Assembly: GCA_035604035.1 (NCBI GenBank)
Contig: DATNJF010000404.1
Span: 46,020-110,019, forward strand
Direction: 5' to 3'
DNA length: 64,000 nucleotides
Origin: DATARH01 sp035604035
Lineage (GTDB): Bacteria > Pseudomonadota > Alphaproteobacteria > ATCC43930 > CGMCC-115725
Shown here: positions 20,249 through 30,000 of the stretch, in pieces
How the letters are laid out: each line of letters begins with the position of its first letter
How positions within the stretch are numbered: position 1 is the stretch's first letter
Notes under the pieces: generated by a model
The model's input: the letters and a program-made list of their open reading frames with translations, nothing else
What the model was told of the DNA's origin: nothing
Databases searched by the model: none
Made by a program: the position numbers and the translations under genes

Positions 20249-21457
20249 TCAGCCCGGCTTGACCGCCGCCCATTGCGTCACCGCGATCAGCCGCCGCCAG
20301 GCATGACGGCCGCCCAGCGGCTCGGCTCGGCTGACGGCGAGCCGAGTAAGGCTGCCGCCGTGACGCGCCTGGCATTCGAGCACCGCGCGCTCGCCCTCAA
20401 CGCTGATGACATTGGCGACAAGGCGCCCGCCAGGCCGCAGCGCCTGCCATAGCGCCGGCAGCAGGTCTGGCTCGCCCATGCCGCCGCCAACGAAAATCGC
20501 ATCAGGGGTGGGGAGGCCGGCAAGCGCCTGCGGTGCGGCGCCGTTGACGATGCGCAAATCCGGCACGCCGAGCACAGCGGCGTTGCGCGCGATCATCGCC
20601 ACGCGCGCCGGATCGCGCTCGATCGCCACCGCCGACAGGTTGTCGCCGCCGCGCAGCCATTCGATCGCCACCGAGCCGCAACCGGCGCCAACATCCCACA
20701 GAGTTTCGCCGCTGAGCGGCGCCAGCGCCGCCAAGGTCGCGGCGCGGATTTCGCGTTTGGTGAGCTGCCCATCATGCTCGAACGCGCCGTCCGGCAGTCC
20801 GGCGAGGCGCGGCAACCCGCGCACCCCCGGCGTTGCCTGGCATTCGAGAGCGATGGTGTTGAGGTCGGCGGCCTTGCGGCTTCCCCAATCCTGCGCCGTG
20901 GCTTCGACTGTGCGTTCCGCTGGGCCGCCGAGATGTTCGAGCACGGCCAACCGGCTCGGCCCCCAGCCGCTTCCGGTCAGGAGTTGCGCCACCGCGCGCG
21001 GGGTGTCGCCGTCCTCTGAGAGGATCAAGACGCGGTGGCCTTCGGCGAGGTGAAGGCGCAGCGTGTCGAGCGGACGGGCGTGCAGGCTCAGCGTCGTGCA
21101 ATCGGCAATCGGCCAGCCTAGCCGCGCGGCGGCGAAGCTGAACGCGCCCGGATGTGGCAGCACGGTCATCGCCTCGCGGGAGAAGCGGCGGGCGAGGATC
21201 GCGCCGGCGCCAAACCACATGGGGTCGCCGCTGGCGAGCACGACGACCCGCCGGCCGCGATGCGCGGCGATGGCGGCAATCGAGTCGGAGAACGGCTGCC
21301 GCCAGGGGAGGCGGTCCGCAGCGCTGTCCGGAACCATCGCCAGATGCCGCGCGCCGCCGACGATCACCTCTGCGGTCTCGACCAGCGCGCGCGCCGCGGG
21401 CGCGAGGCCGGCGAGCCCATCGTCGCCGATGCCGATAATGGTGAGCCAGGCGGTCAT
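20249..21457 (-). CDS. cobL: Precorrin-6Y C5,15-methyltransferase (decarboxylating)
   Basis: 402 residues, a fusion of CbiE-like and CbiT-like halves. The N half opens WLTIIGIGDDGLAGLAPAARAL. The C half begins near KREIRAATLAALAPLSGETL and has the SAM site WDVGAGCGSVAIEWLR. It methylates C5 and C15 and removes the ring C acetate carboxylate. The 4-base overlap with cobH upstream indicates coupling. A gap of 176 bases separates its stop from the start of the GT39 gene. Confidence 0.95.
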   Translation of the reverse strand: MTAWLTIIGIGDDGLAGLAPAARALVETAEVIVGGARHLAMVPDSAADRLPWRQPFSDSIAAIAAHRGRRVVVLASGDPMWFGAGAILARRFSREAMTVLPHPGAFSFAAARLGWPIADCTTLSLHARPLDTLRLHLAEGHRVLILSEDGDTPRAVAQLLTGSGWGPSRLAVLEHLGGPAERTVEATAQDWGSRKAADLNTIALECQATPGVRGLPRLAGLPDGAFEHDGQLTKREIRAATLAALAPLSGETLWDVGAGCGSVAIEWLRGGDNLSAVAIERDPARVAMIARNAAVLGVPDLRIVNGAAPQALAGLPTPDAIFVGGGMGEPDLLPALWQALRPGGRLVANVISVEGERAVLECQARHGGSLTRLAVSRAEPLGGRHAWRRLIAVTQWAAVKPG

Positions 21458-22083
21458 GGCTCCGGTCTCGCCAGCGCATTCACTGCGGCGGCGGCGAGCG
21501 CGCTGCCGCCCCGTCGCCCTCTAAGCGCTATAAAGTCGGTGCCGTCGAATTCCGCCAGTGCCGCCTTGGCCTCGACGGCACCGACAAAGCCGACCGGAAA
21601 ACCGAGCACCAGTGCGGGTTTAGGCGCTCCGTCCGCAATCATCTCGAGCAAATGAAATAGCGCCGTGGGAGCATTGCCGATCGCGACTATGGCGCCTGCG
21701 AGATACGGCCGCCACAACTCGACCGCGGCGGCCGAGCGCGTGGTCTTCAGGGTCTCGGCAAGCTCGATGGTCTTGGGGTCGTTGAGGGTGCAGATGATGT
21801 CGCTTTTCCCCGGCAGGCGCCCCCCCGTGATCCCGGCAGCCACCATGCGGCTATCGACGAGGATCGGCGCGCCCGATGCCAGCGCGCGTTTGCCTTCAGG
21901 AGCCGCATTCTCCGACCATAGGAGGTCGTCAAGGATCGAAATGTCGCCTGCGGCATGGGCGAGCCGCACCGCCAGCGGCCTCAGTTCGGGTGGAAAGCGG
22001 GTCAAGTCGGCCGCTTGCTCGATCAGGGCAAAGGATCGCTCATAGATAGCCGCGGGATCGCGCAGGTAGGCGTAACGCCTCAT
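21454..22083 (-). CDS. cobH: Precorrin-8X methylmutase
   Basis: 209 residues. YLRDPAAIYERSFALIEQAA at the N terminus and later RLAHAAGDISILDDL hold the catalytic-histidine region; GAPILVDSRMVAAGI and GFPVGFVGAVEAKAAL are further CobH/CbiC signatures. It shifts the C11 methyl group to C12, giving hydrogenobyrinate or cobyrinate. It is joined by 4-base overlaps to the unknown gene upstream and cobL downstream. Confidence 0.95.
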   Translation of the reverse strand: MRRYAYLRDPAAIYERSFALIEQAADLTRFPPELRPLAVRLAHAAGDISILDDLLWSENAAPEGKRALASGAPILVDSRMVAAGITGGRLPGKSDIICTLNDPKTIELAETLKTTRSAAAVELWRPYLAGAIVAIGNAPTALFHLLEMIADGAPKPALVLGFPVGFVGAVEAKAALAEFDGTDFIALRGRRGGSALAAAAVNALARPEP

Positions 22084-23036
22084 GCTAACAGCGAACTTTC
22101 CCTCGCCCCGCGAGCGGGGAGAGGGTCGGGGTGAGGGGCCGGTGGCTGTTTTGACGCTCGCACTCGCGGCGTCATCACCCCCAGCGTCCAGGCCTCTTCA
22201 GCCAACACTTGCTTTACGGCGGCGTCCGAGATCGGCGGGATGAACCATGACGCAAGCTCACCGGCACGATCGCGCGCGGCAAAGAGGCGGGCGACGGTGC
22301 GCACTTGCGCTTTGTCGTTGGGCGGACCCAGCTTGGGGCAGACCTTCCACCATGACGGCCAGACCTCGGCGAAGACGATGCGAGCGTCATCGGGCAGGCC
22401 GAGCCCGGTCTCAAAAGGCCAGACGCGGGCGACATCCACCCAGCGCGGGTCGTCGCGCAGGGCACGCACCATCGGGATCCCGGTCAGTACCTGACTCCCG
22501 ACCGACCCCGTATAGGCCAGTTTCCAGCAAGGCTGCGCGCCGACCATCCAGTCGTCGATCAGGCGGCGTTCCTCCAAGGGTTCGTCGGTTGTGTGACCTC
22601 GGTGATGGCGCGGACCCAGAAAGTCCCCGGCCGCACTTGCCGGGCATCCCCAAAACGGAAATGCGGCGCCCGATACCCGGCGATTGAGCTCGGCGCCAAC
22701 CTCGAACCGGTTGTTGTGGTTGTCCGCGTGGTCGTCGATGAGGCGGGCGATCTCGTCCCAGGTCGAGCGCCACGGTGTACCGTTAAGGCCGAGCCGCTTG
22801 GCGAAGCCGGCGGGATAGCCGAACGGGAAGTCGAACCCGGCGACGACCCGCTCGCCCTTGTCCACCGCATCCGCGAGCATACCGGCAAGCAGCTCACGCG
22901 CCGCATGCCGGGTCGGCAGATTGGCGACGGTCTCACCGTCGGGACAGAGGCGGCAAATCCAGATGCTGTCGCGCCCAGTCTTGGGCGTCGCCGCGGCGCT
23001 CCAATCGACGATGATGTAGGTGTCGAACAGCCTCAA
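22080..23036 (-). CDS. Uncharacterised protein in cobalamin operon (DUF429-like)
   Basis: 318 residues. It opens FDTYIIVDWSAAATPKTGRD, with VVAGFDFPFGYPAGFAKRLG near residue 65. Two Asp-centred strands of this kind suggest an RNase H-like fold as in DUF429, but I do not recognise a characterised family. It lies between cbiX and cobH with a 4-base overlap, so a link to cobalamin or cobalt handling is plausible but unproven. The last ~20 residues (HPDPLPARGARE) are encoded by a palindromic repeat and are probably not functional. Confidence 0.7.
   Translation of the reverse strand: MRLFDTYIIVDWSAAATPKTGRDSIWICRLCPDGETVANLPTRHAARELLAGMLADAVDKGERVVAGFDFPFGYPAGFAKRLGLNGTPWRSTWDEIARLIDDHADNHNNRFEVGAELNRRVSGAAFPFWGCPASAAGDFLGPRHHRGHTTDEPLEERRLIDDWMVGAQPCWKLAYTGSVGSQVLTGIPMVRALRDDPRWVDVARVWPFETGLGLPDDARIVFAEVWPSWWKVCPKLGPPNDKAQVRTVARLFAARDRAGELASWFIPPISDAAVKQVLAEEAWTLGVMTPRVRASKQPPAPHPDPLPARGARESSLLA
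22097..22138. repeat. REP-like palindrome inside the 3' end of a gene
   Basis: A stem of CCTCGCCCCG / CGGGGAGAGG type around the loop CGAG, followed by a GGTCGGGGTGAGGGG flank. The same element type occurs at about 62664-62775. Here it forms the last codons of the uncharacterised gene, replacing its original C terminus, a known fate of such repeats. Confidence 0.75.
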
Positions 23037-23045
23037 GGCCGCGCC

Positions 23046-23960
23046 TCAGCGATGCGGATGCGGGTGGTCGTGGTCATGATCGTGATGATGGTGATGATGC
23101 TCGCCATCGGCGCCGCGAACGTGATGGTGGTGCGCCTGCTGCTGCGCGCCGGCCTCCTTCTCGTAACCGACGATCTGAGCGCGGTATTTGCACAGCTGAC
23201 AGTTCATCGCCGGGCTGCCTTCGGCGATTTCGCCGACGCGTTCCACAAAGGCGTCGAGCAGCAGCGGGTGGTCGCGCAGATAGGCGGCCTTGGCGAATTC
23301 GATCCCGGGATGCCGCCCGGCGGCTTCGTCGGTCTGGGCGTAGATGCGTTTCACCAGGATTCCGGTGAAGAGGAAATACGGGAACACGACGATGCGGCGG
23401 AAGCCCAGCCGCGCCGCGCGGTCGAGCGCGGCATCGACGCGCGGATGCGCGACCCCGCTATAGGCCACCTCGGCCCAGCCGAAGCCCAAGCCTTCCCACA
23501 GCATGCGGGCGATCTTGGAGATGTTCGAGTTGGCGTCGGGGTCATTGGTGCCGCGGCCGACAACGACGAGCAGCGAGTCCGAGCGGTCGCCCGGTGCCGC
23601 CGCGGCGATGCGCTCGGCGGCGGCGTTGATCAGCTTGACCTCGATCCCCAGATCGCGGCCGAGGCGCACATCGATGTCCGGATTCTCGGCGATGAAGCTG
23701 TTCATCTCCCACGGCAAATCGTTCTTGACGTGGCTGGCGGCGAACAGCATCCCCGGCACCGCGTAAATGCGCCTGGCGCCGCGAGCGGTTAGCGCAGCGA
23801 GCCCGTCGCGGATCGTCGGGGTGGCGAATTCGAGATAGCCGGTGGCGAAATCGTAATCGGGGAAGCGCGGCCGCAGCGCCCTGGCGAGCAGTTCGAACTC
23901 GCGAACCGCCTCCGCGTCGCGGCTGCCATGGCCGCAGATCAGCACCCCCGTTTCGGTCAT
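23046..23960 (-). CDS. cbiX: Sirohydrochlorin cobaltochelatase CbiX, His-rich tail
   Basis: 304 residues. GVLICGHGSRDAEAVREFEL carries the catalytic His of class II chelatases, and VPGMLFAASHVKNDLP the second-site His. The C-terminal 60 residues contain NCQLCKYR (CxxC, as in iron-sulfur or metal-binding CbiX tails) and a run of HHHHHHDHDHDHPHPHR, probably a cobalt or nickel store. It inserts cobalt into sirohydrochlorin, the defining early-insertion step. It heads the cbiX-unknown-cobH-cobL operon and is divergent from cobD (29 bases apart). Confidence 0.92.
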   Translation of the reverse strand: MTETGVLICGHGSRDAEAVREFELLARALRPRFPDYDFATGYLEFATPTIRDGLAALTARGARRIYAVPGMLFAASHVKNDLPWEMNSFIAENPDIDVRLGRDLGIEVKLINAAAERIAAAAPGDRSDSLLVVVGRGTNDPDANSNISKIARMLWEGLGFGWAEVAYSGVAHPRVDAALDRAARLGFRRIVVFPYFLFTGILVKRIYAQTDEAAGRHPGIEFAKAAYLRDHPLLLDAFVERVGEIAEGSPAMNCQLCKYRAQIVGYEKEAGAQQQAHHHHVRGADGEHHHHHHDHDHDHPHPHR

Positions 23961-23989
23961 TCCCCATCCTTCCAGTATGGTGCCGGGCG

Positions 23990-24985
23990 ATGAACTGGGC
24001 CCGCCTGCACGACCCGCTGCTCTTGCTCTATGTCGGCCTCGCCATCGACGCGATGTGCGGCGAGATGGGGCCGGTGTTTCGCCGCATTCCGCACCCGGTC
24101 GTTTTGGCCGGCCGCGCGATCACCTTTTTTGAGGCGCGGCTCAACCGGCCGATCCGCAGCGATAGCGCGCGCCGGGTGCGCGGCGTCCTGACCGTCATCG
24201 TGCTGGTGGGCGCTGCGGCGGCGCTGGGTTGGCTGATCCAATGGGAATGTCGCACCAGCGTCGCGGGCGCCGTGGTCGAGGCCGCGATCATCGGCGTCCT
24301 GCTGGCGCAGCGCAGCCTCTACAACCATGTCGCGGCGGTCAGCACGGCGCTGATCCATGGCGGGCTTATTTCGGGCAGGCTCGCGGTCAGCCAGATCGTC
24401 GGCCGCGATCCCGAAAGCCTGGACGGGGCAGGGATCGCGCGTGCTGCGATCGAAAGCCTCGCCGAAAATTTCAGTGACGGTGTCGTGGCGCCGGTTTTCT
24501 GTTACCTGCTTCTCGGTCTGCCGGGCCTCTTGGCCTATAAGATGGCGAACACGCTCGACAGCATGATCGGCCACCGGAGCGAGCGGTACCGCGCTTATGG
24601 CTGGGCGGCGGCGCGGCTCGACGACCTGTTGAACTTGATACCGGCGCTGATAACCGGGCTGCTGCTCGTTTTTGCCTCGATATTCGATCATGAGAATTCG
24701 GCCGTGAATGCGTTGCGGATCATGCTGCGCGACGGGCGCAAGCACCGCTCGCCCAATGCCGGCTGGCCCGAGGCGGCGATGGCTGGCGCGCTCGGCATCG
24801 CGCTGGCCGGGCCGCGGCACTACGACGAGGGCACCGTCGACGACCCGTATCTCGGCGACGGCTCGCCGATCGCCACGCCGCAAGACATCAACCGCGCGCT
24901 GAACCTGTATTTCCGCGCCTGCGTGATCCTCGGGATGCTGGTGATGGGCGCTTGGCTGACACACCATCTCATGCAGCCCGGATGA
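23990..24985 (+). CDS. cobD: Adenosylcobinamide-phosphate synthase
   Basis: 331 residues, multi-pass membrane protein of the CbiB/CobD family. GEMGPVFRRIPHPVVLAGRA at the N terminus, SLAENFSDGVVAPVFCYLLL, YKMANTLDSMIGHRSERYRA and RLDDLLNLIPALITG are all family hallmarks. It attaches aminopropanol (or its phosphate) to adenosylcobyrate. The CobC decarboxylase that usually accompanies it is not in the window. The 3' end overlaps the convergent cobQ by 17 bases. Confidence 0.95.
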   Translation: MNWARLHDPLLLLYVGLAIDAMCGEMGPVFRRIPHPVVLAGRAITFFEARLNRPIRSDSARRVRGVLTVIVLVGAAAALGWLIQWECRTSVAGAVVEAAIIGVLLAQRSLYNHVAAVSTALIHGGLISGRLAVSQIVGRDPESLDGAGIARAAIESLAENFSDGVVAPVFCYLLLGLPGLLAYKMANTLDSMIGHRSERYRAYGWAAARLDDLLNLIPALITGLLLVFASIFDHENSAVNALRIMLRDGRKHRSPNAGWPEAAMAGALGIALAGPRHYDEGTVDDPYLGDGSPIATPQDINRALNLYFRACVILGMLVMGAWLTHHLMQPG

Positions 24986-26462
24986 GACGCGGCGTTCGCG
25001 CGGCGGCGAGGATGGCGTCGAGATCGAGGCTTGCCTCCAGATGGCCGGCGAGGCGGTCGAGAATCGCGTCGATCGAGGCTTCGTAGGCGAGCGCGCTCAC
25101 GGGCGCGCCGAGCCGGGCAAGAAACGCGCGGCGAAATGCGTCGCTGGCGAAGAGACCGTGCAGGTAGCAACCGGCGACTTTTCCATCGGCGCTGACCGCG
25201 CCGTCGGGCCGCCCACCCAAACGCAGCAGGGGCCGGGCAAGTCCGATGCCGATGGTCGTGCCGAGATGCATCTCGTATCCGCTGACCGGCGCGCCACTGG
25301 CGACGTCGATGCCGTTCACGAGGTCGAGATGCTTCCGGCCGCTCAGAACCGTCTCGATGTCGAGCAGCCCGAGCCCTACGGCGCTGCCGGGCGGACCCTC
25401 GTGGCCTTCGGGGTCGGCGATAGCGTGCCCCAGCATCTGATAACCGCCGCAAATGCCGAGCACCTGCCCACCACGCCGGTCGTGAGCGGCGATGTCGATA
25501 TCCCACCCCTCGCGGCGGAGCGCGGCGAGGTCGGCGAGCGTCGCCTTCGACCCCGGCAGGATGACGAGCGCCGCGTCGCCGGGCAGCGCCCCTCCCGGCC
25601 GGACGAAGACGAGCTCGACTCCCGGCTCGGCGCGCAGCGGGTCGAGATCGTCGAAATTGGCGATATGGGGCAGGAGCGGGACGGCGATCTTTATGCCTTG
25701 CAGCGCCGTCTTGGCAGGCGGGTGGCGCAGCGCCATGCTGTCCTCGGCTGGCAGCAGATGCGCGTCGGGAAACCATGGAACCACGCCGAAGCAGGGGAGT
25801 CCGGTGCGCTCGCCGATCGCGGCGAGACCGCCATCGAAGAGACGCGGGTCGCCGCGAAACTTGTTGACGATGATGCCGGTAAGGCGCGCCCGTTCGGCGG
25901 CGGAGAGCAGGGCGTGGGTGCCGACGAGCTGGGCGATGACCCCGCCGCGGTCGATGTCGCCGACCAACGCCACCGGCACATCGGCGGCCTCGGCAAAGCC
26001 CATATTGGCGATGTCGCCGCGGCGCAGATTGATCTCGGCCGGGCTGCCCGCGCCCTCGACAAGGACGAGATCGGCGCCTGCCGCGATCCGCTCGAACGCA
26101 GCCAGCACCGCCGGCAGCAGCGAGGGCGCGAGCGCCCGGTATTCGCGCGCTGAAGCAGAGCGCAGCACCTTGCCGCAGACGACAATTTGCGCGGAGTTTC
26201 CGGCCTGCGGTTTGAGCAGCACCGGGTTCATGTCGACGCTCGGCGGCACGCCGCAGGCGCGCGCCTGCAACGCTTGGGCTCGGCCGATCTCGCCGCCATC
26301 AGGCGTCACGGCGGCGTTGTTCGACATGTTCTGCGGTTTGAACGGCCGCACCTTGAGCCCGCGCCGGGCGAAGGCGCGGCCCAGCCCGGCGGCGATCAGC
26401 GACTTGCCGACATCGGAGCCGGTGCCCTGGATCATCAAGGCGCGAGGGGGATTGGCGCTCAA
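24969..26462 (-). CDS. cobQ: Cobyric acid synthase
   Basis: About 497 residues. An N-terminal dethiobiotin-synthase-like ATPase (ALMIQGTGSDVGKSLIAAGL, then VRPFKPQNMSNNAAV) and a C-terminal triad-type glutaminase (nucleophile Cys in VLGICGGYQMLG, later CYLHGLF). It amidates side chains b, d, e and g of adenosylcobyrinate diamide. The TTG at 26462 overlaps the cobO stop (TTGA), repeating the coupling seen in this operon. ATG 26435 is an alternative start that still keeps the P-loop. Confidence 0.93.
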   Translation of the reverse strand: MSANPPRALMIQGTGSDVGKSLIAAGLGRAFARRGLKVRPFKPQNMSNNAAVTPDGGEIGRAQALQARACGVPPSVDMNPVLLKPQAGNSAQIVVCGKVLRSASAREYRALAPSLLPAVLAAFERIAAGADLVLVEGAGSPAEINLRRGDIANMGFAEAADVPVALVGDIDRGGVIAQLVGTHALLSAAERARLTGIIVNKFRGDPRLFDGGLAAIGERTGLPCFGVVPWFPDAHLLPAEDSMALRHPPAKTALQGIKIAVPLLPHIANFDDLDPLRAEPGVELVFVRPGGALPGDAALVILPGSKATLADLAALRREGWDIDIAAHDRRGGQVLGICGGYQMLGHAIADPEGHEGPPGSAVGLGLLDIETVLSGRKHLDLVNGIDVASGAPVSGYEMHLGTTIGIGLARPLLRLGGRPDGAVSADGKVAGCYLHGLFASDAFRRAFLARLGAPVSALAYEASIDAILDRLAGHLEASLDLDAILAAARTPRLIRAA

Positions 26463-27067
26463 AACTCGATCCCCTTCTGCGCCTTGACCCCACTGCGGAA
26501 CGGATGCTTGACCAGTGTCATCTCGGTGACGAGGTCGGCGAGTTCGATCAGCTCCGGCTTGGCGTTGCGACCGGTGACGACGACATGCAGGTCGCGCGGC
26601 TTGGTGCGCAGCACCCCCAGCACCTCGTCCAATGGCAGGTAATCGTAGCGCAGCACGATATTCAATTCGTCGAGCAGCACCATGCTGTAGCTGGGGTCGG
26701 CGATCATCGCCTTGGCCATATCCCAGGCGGCGCGGGCGGCGGCGATGTCGCGCTCGCGGTCCTGGGTGTCCCAGGTGAAGCCTTCGCCCATCGCCCGGCA
26801 AGTGACCAGCTCGGGAAATTTCGCCAGAACGTCGCGCTCGCCGGTGCCCCAGGCGCCCTTGACGAACTGCACGATCCCCACCCGCATGCCATGGCCGATG
26901 CAGCGCAACACCATGCCGAACGCGGCGGTCGTTTTGCCCTTGCCGGCGCCGGTATGGACGATGAGGAGCCCGCGCTCCTTGGTCTTGGTTGCCAGCACGC
27001 GGTCGCGAGCCGCCTTGCGGCGGGCCATCTTCTCGCGATGCAGGGCATTGATCTCCGCGTCGCTCAC
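26459..27067 (-). CDS. cobO: Cob(I)yrinic acid a,c-diamide adenosyltransferase
   Basis: 202 residues of the CobA/CobO/BtuR family: P-loop IVHTGAGKGKTTAAFG, FVKGAWGTGERD, MVLLDELNIVLRYDYL. It transfers the adenosyl group of ATP to the cobalt of the corrin. The GTG at 27067 overlaps the cobN stop (GTGA) and gives the family start VSDAEINALHREKM. The frame is open 14 codons further upstream without a better start. Confidence 0.94.
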   Translation of the reverse strand: MSDAEINALHREKMARRKAARDRVLATKTKERGLLIVHTGAGKGKTTAAFGMVLRCIGHGMRVGIVQFVKGAWGTGERDVLAKFPELVTCRAMGEGFTWDTQDRERDIAAARAAWDMAKAMIADPSYSMVLLDELNIVLRYDYLPLDEVLGVLRTKPRDLHVVVTGRNAKPELIELADLVTEMTLVKHPFRSGVKAQKGIEF

Positions 27068-30000
27068 TTGGCGGCATCCTGGAGAACCGTGTTGCGCCGG
27101 GGCCGCCACAGCCCGCGCTCGACCGCCTCGGCAAAACGGCGCTGGATTTCATGGAGCGCCGCCGGATTGGCGCCGGCGATGAAATCACGCACCGCCTCGT
27201 CGCCGAGATAGGCGTCGTAAAGCGCCTCGAAATGCGCGTCGTCGACCGCCCGCGCGGTCGCGGCGAAGGCAAACAGGTAATCGACCGTCGCGGCGATCTC
27301 GGCGGCGCCCTTATAGCCGTGGCGCATGACCCCGGCGATCCAGCGCGGGTTGGCGGCACGCCCGCGCACCACCCGGCCCAATTCCTCGCGCAAGGTGCGA
27401 ATGCGCGGGCGGTCGGGCACCGAATGGTCGTTGTGGTAGACCGCCGGTGCACGGCCCGAAAGATGCCGCACTACCAGCGCCAGCCCGCCCTCGAACTGGT
27501 AGTAGTCGTCGCTGTCAAGCAGGTCGTGCTCGCGGTTGTCCTGGTTGTGCAGCACCGCGTCCGTGCTGCCTAACCGCGCTTCGAGCAGGCCCCGTTCGGC
27601 CGTGCCCTCGCCGCCGGCGGCATAGGCGTACTGACCCCAGCCGAGCCACGCCTCGGCGAGGTCATTTTCGTCCTTCCAGAAGCCTTCATCGATCGGCGTC
27701 TGCAAGCCAGCGCCATAGGCCCCCGGTTTCGACCCGAAGATACGGTAGCCGGCTCGCTTGGCCGCGTCTTCCGGGTTGGAGCCATCAGCTTCGAGCGCCG
27801 CTCGGTCGGCGGCGTAGCGCGCAGCAAGCGGGTTGACCGCCTCCGGCTCGTCGAGCGCGGCGACCGCGCGGGTGGCGCTGTCGAAGAGGTCGATGAGGCC
27901 GGGGAAGGCGTCGCGGAAAAACCCGGAAATACGCAGCGTCACATCGACGCGCGGGCGGTTGAGCACGCTTGCGGGGAGGATCTCGAACCCGGTGACCCGG
28001 CCGCTCGCCGGCTCCCACACCGGACGCGCGCCGATCAACGCCAGCGCCTGGGCGATGTCGTCGCCGCCGGTGCGCATGTTGGCGGTGCCCCAGGCGGAGA
28101 GCGCGACCCGCGCCGGGTAATTGCCGTGCTCCTGCGCGTGACGCTCGACCAGGAGGCCAGCCGAATGCCAGCCGAGTTGCCACGCCGCCGGCGTTGGCAC
28201 CGCGCGGGTGTCGAGCGAGAAGAAATTGCGCCCGGTCGGCAATACCTCAGGCCGGCCGCGGCTCGGCGCGCCGGACGGCCCGGGTTCGACGAAGCGGCCA
28301 TCGAGCCCGGCGAGGATGCCGGCGATCTCCTTGTCACCACAGGCGGCAACCGCCGGGCGCAGCATCCGCTCGACCCAATCGAGCACGGCCAGGGTCTTCA
28401 CCCACCTCACATCGGGCGCCGCGCCCGAGATCAGCCGCAGCGCCAATGCTTCCAGCCGCTCGACCGTGTCGCCGGCGGTGCGCCAGGGCGCAACCTCCGT
28501 GAGCACTTTCGGTCGCTTACCTGTCCAAGGCTCGGCGAAGTCGACAGTCAGCGGATCGACGCCCAATCCGAGATCGCCGGCAAGGGCGCGCAGCAACGAT
28601 TCATCCTGCGGTTCGCTGCCGCGGCGGGCGCGGGCGATTGCCAGCAGCAGCGAATTGAGCAGCTTGCCGTCGGGGCTGGTACCGAAGACATGCAGCCCGT
28701 CGCGGATTTGCAGCTCCTTCAGCTCGCAGAGAAACCCGTCGAGTTTCTTCAAAGCCTCGATGCGGTCGTCGTCCGGCTTGATGCCGCAATCGCGGTCAAT
28801 CCCGGCGGCGCGGACGCGCTCCAGTATCTCGGCGGCGAGAGGGACGATGCGCCGCGGGTCGCCGCGCGCGGCGTCGTAATATTCGTCGATCAGCCGCTCT
28901 AGTTCTGCGGGCTCGCCATAGCTGCCGGCGCGGGTCAGCGGCGGGGTCAAATGGTCGACGATCACCGCCTGCGCCCGCCGTTTCGCCTGGGTGCCCTCGC
29001 CGGGGTCGTTGACGATGAACGGGTAGAGGTGTGGCAGCGGCCCGAGCACCGCTTCGGGGAAGCATTCGGCCGACAGAGCCAAGGCCTTCCCTGGCAGCCA
29101 TTCAAGCGTGCCGTGCTTGCCGAGGTCGATCACCGCGTCGGCGCGAAACTCGTCGGCGAGCCAGGCATAGGTGGCGAGATAGGCGTGCGGCGGCGCCAAC
29201 GCCGGGTCGTGGTAGGTCGTTTTCGGGTCGCGGCCGTAACCGCGCGCAGGCTGGATCAGCACCGCGATATTGCCGCAGCGGAAGCCGGGAATGCCGAAAT
29301 GCCCGCAATCGAGCCGGCTCGGGTGGAAGAACGGGTCGCGCTCCGCCGACCCCCATTGCCCCGTGACCCTCTGCTGCACTGAGCGCGGCAAGATCGCGAA
29401 CACGGCGGCATAGGCGTTGAGCTGCAACCTTTCTTCCGCCGGCGCTTGCGGCCTCGCGTTGCTCGGGCCGGCGAGCAGGCGCTCCATCAACTCGGCGCCG
29501 GCTTCAGGCATATCGGTCACGCGATATCCGGCCGTTTTCAGCGCGTTGAGGATCGCCACCGCCGATTCCGGCGTGTCGAGCCCGACGCCGTTGCCGATGC
29601 GCCCGTCCTTGTTCGGATAGTTGGCGAGGATGACCGCGACGCGACGCTCTTCAGGCGGCTTGCCGCCAAGCCGCGCCCAGTTGCGCGCGAGGTCGGCGAC
29701 AAAGGCGATGCGGTCGGCGACCGGGCGGTAGCCGATCAGATCGGCCTCGGTCTCGGGGTCGCGACCCAATGGCGCCTTGAATGACACCGCGCGTGTGAGG
29801 ACGCGGCCGTCGATCTCGGGTAGCGCCACATTCATCGCCAGATCGCGCGGGCCCAGCCCCTGCGTGCCGGCACGCCAGGTTTCCTCATCACCGCCGGAGA
29901 ACACCACCTGCAGGATCGGGCAATCGCCGCGCAGCGGGTCGTCGCCGCCGGACGCCGCCACCGAAAACCCGGTGCTGTTGAGGATCACCGCGGGTGGATA

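Noticed and set aside
26463..27452. N-terminal extension of cobQ over cobO and cobN
   Set aside because: The frame is open but encodes only the out-of-frame shadow of cobO and the end of cobN; the CobQ fold begins at ALMIQGTGSDVGKS.
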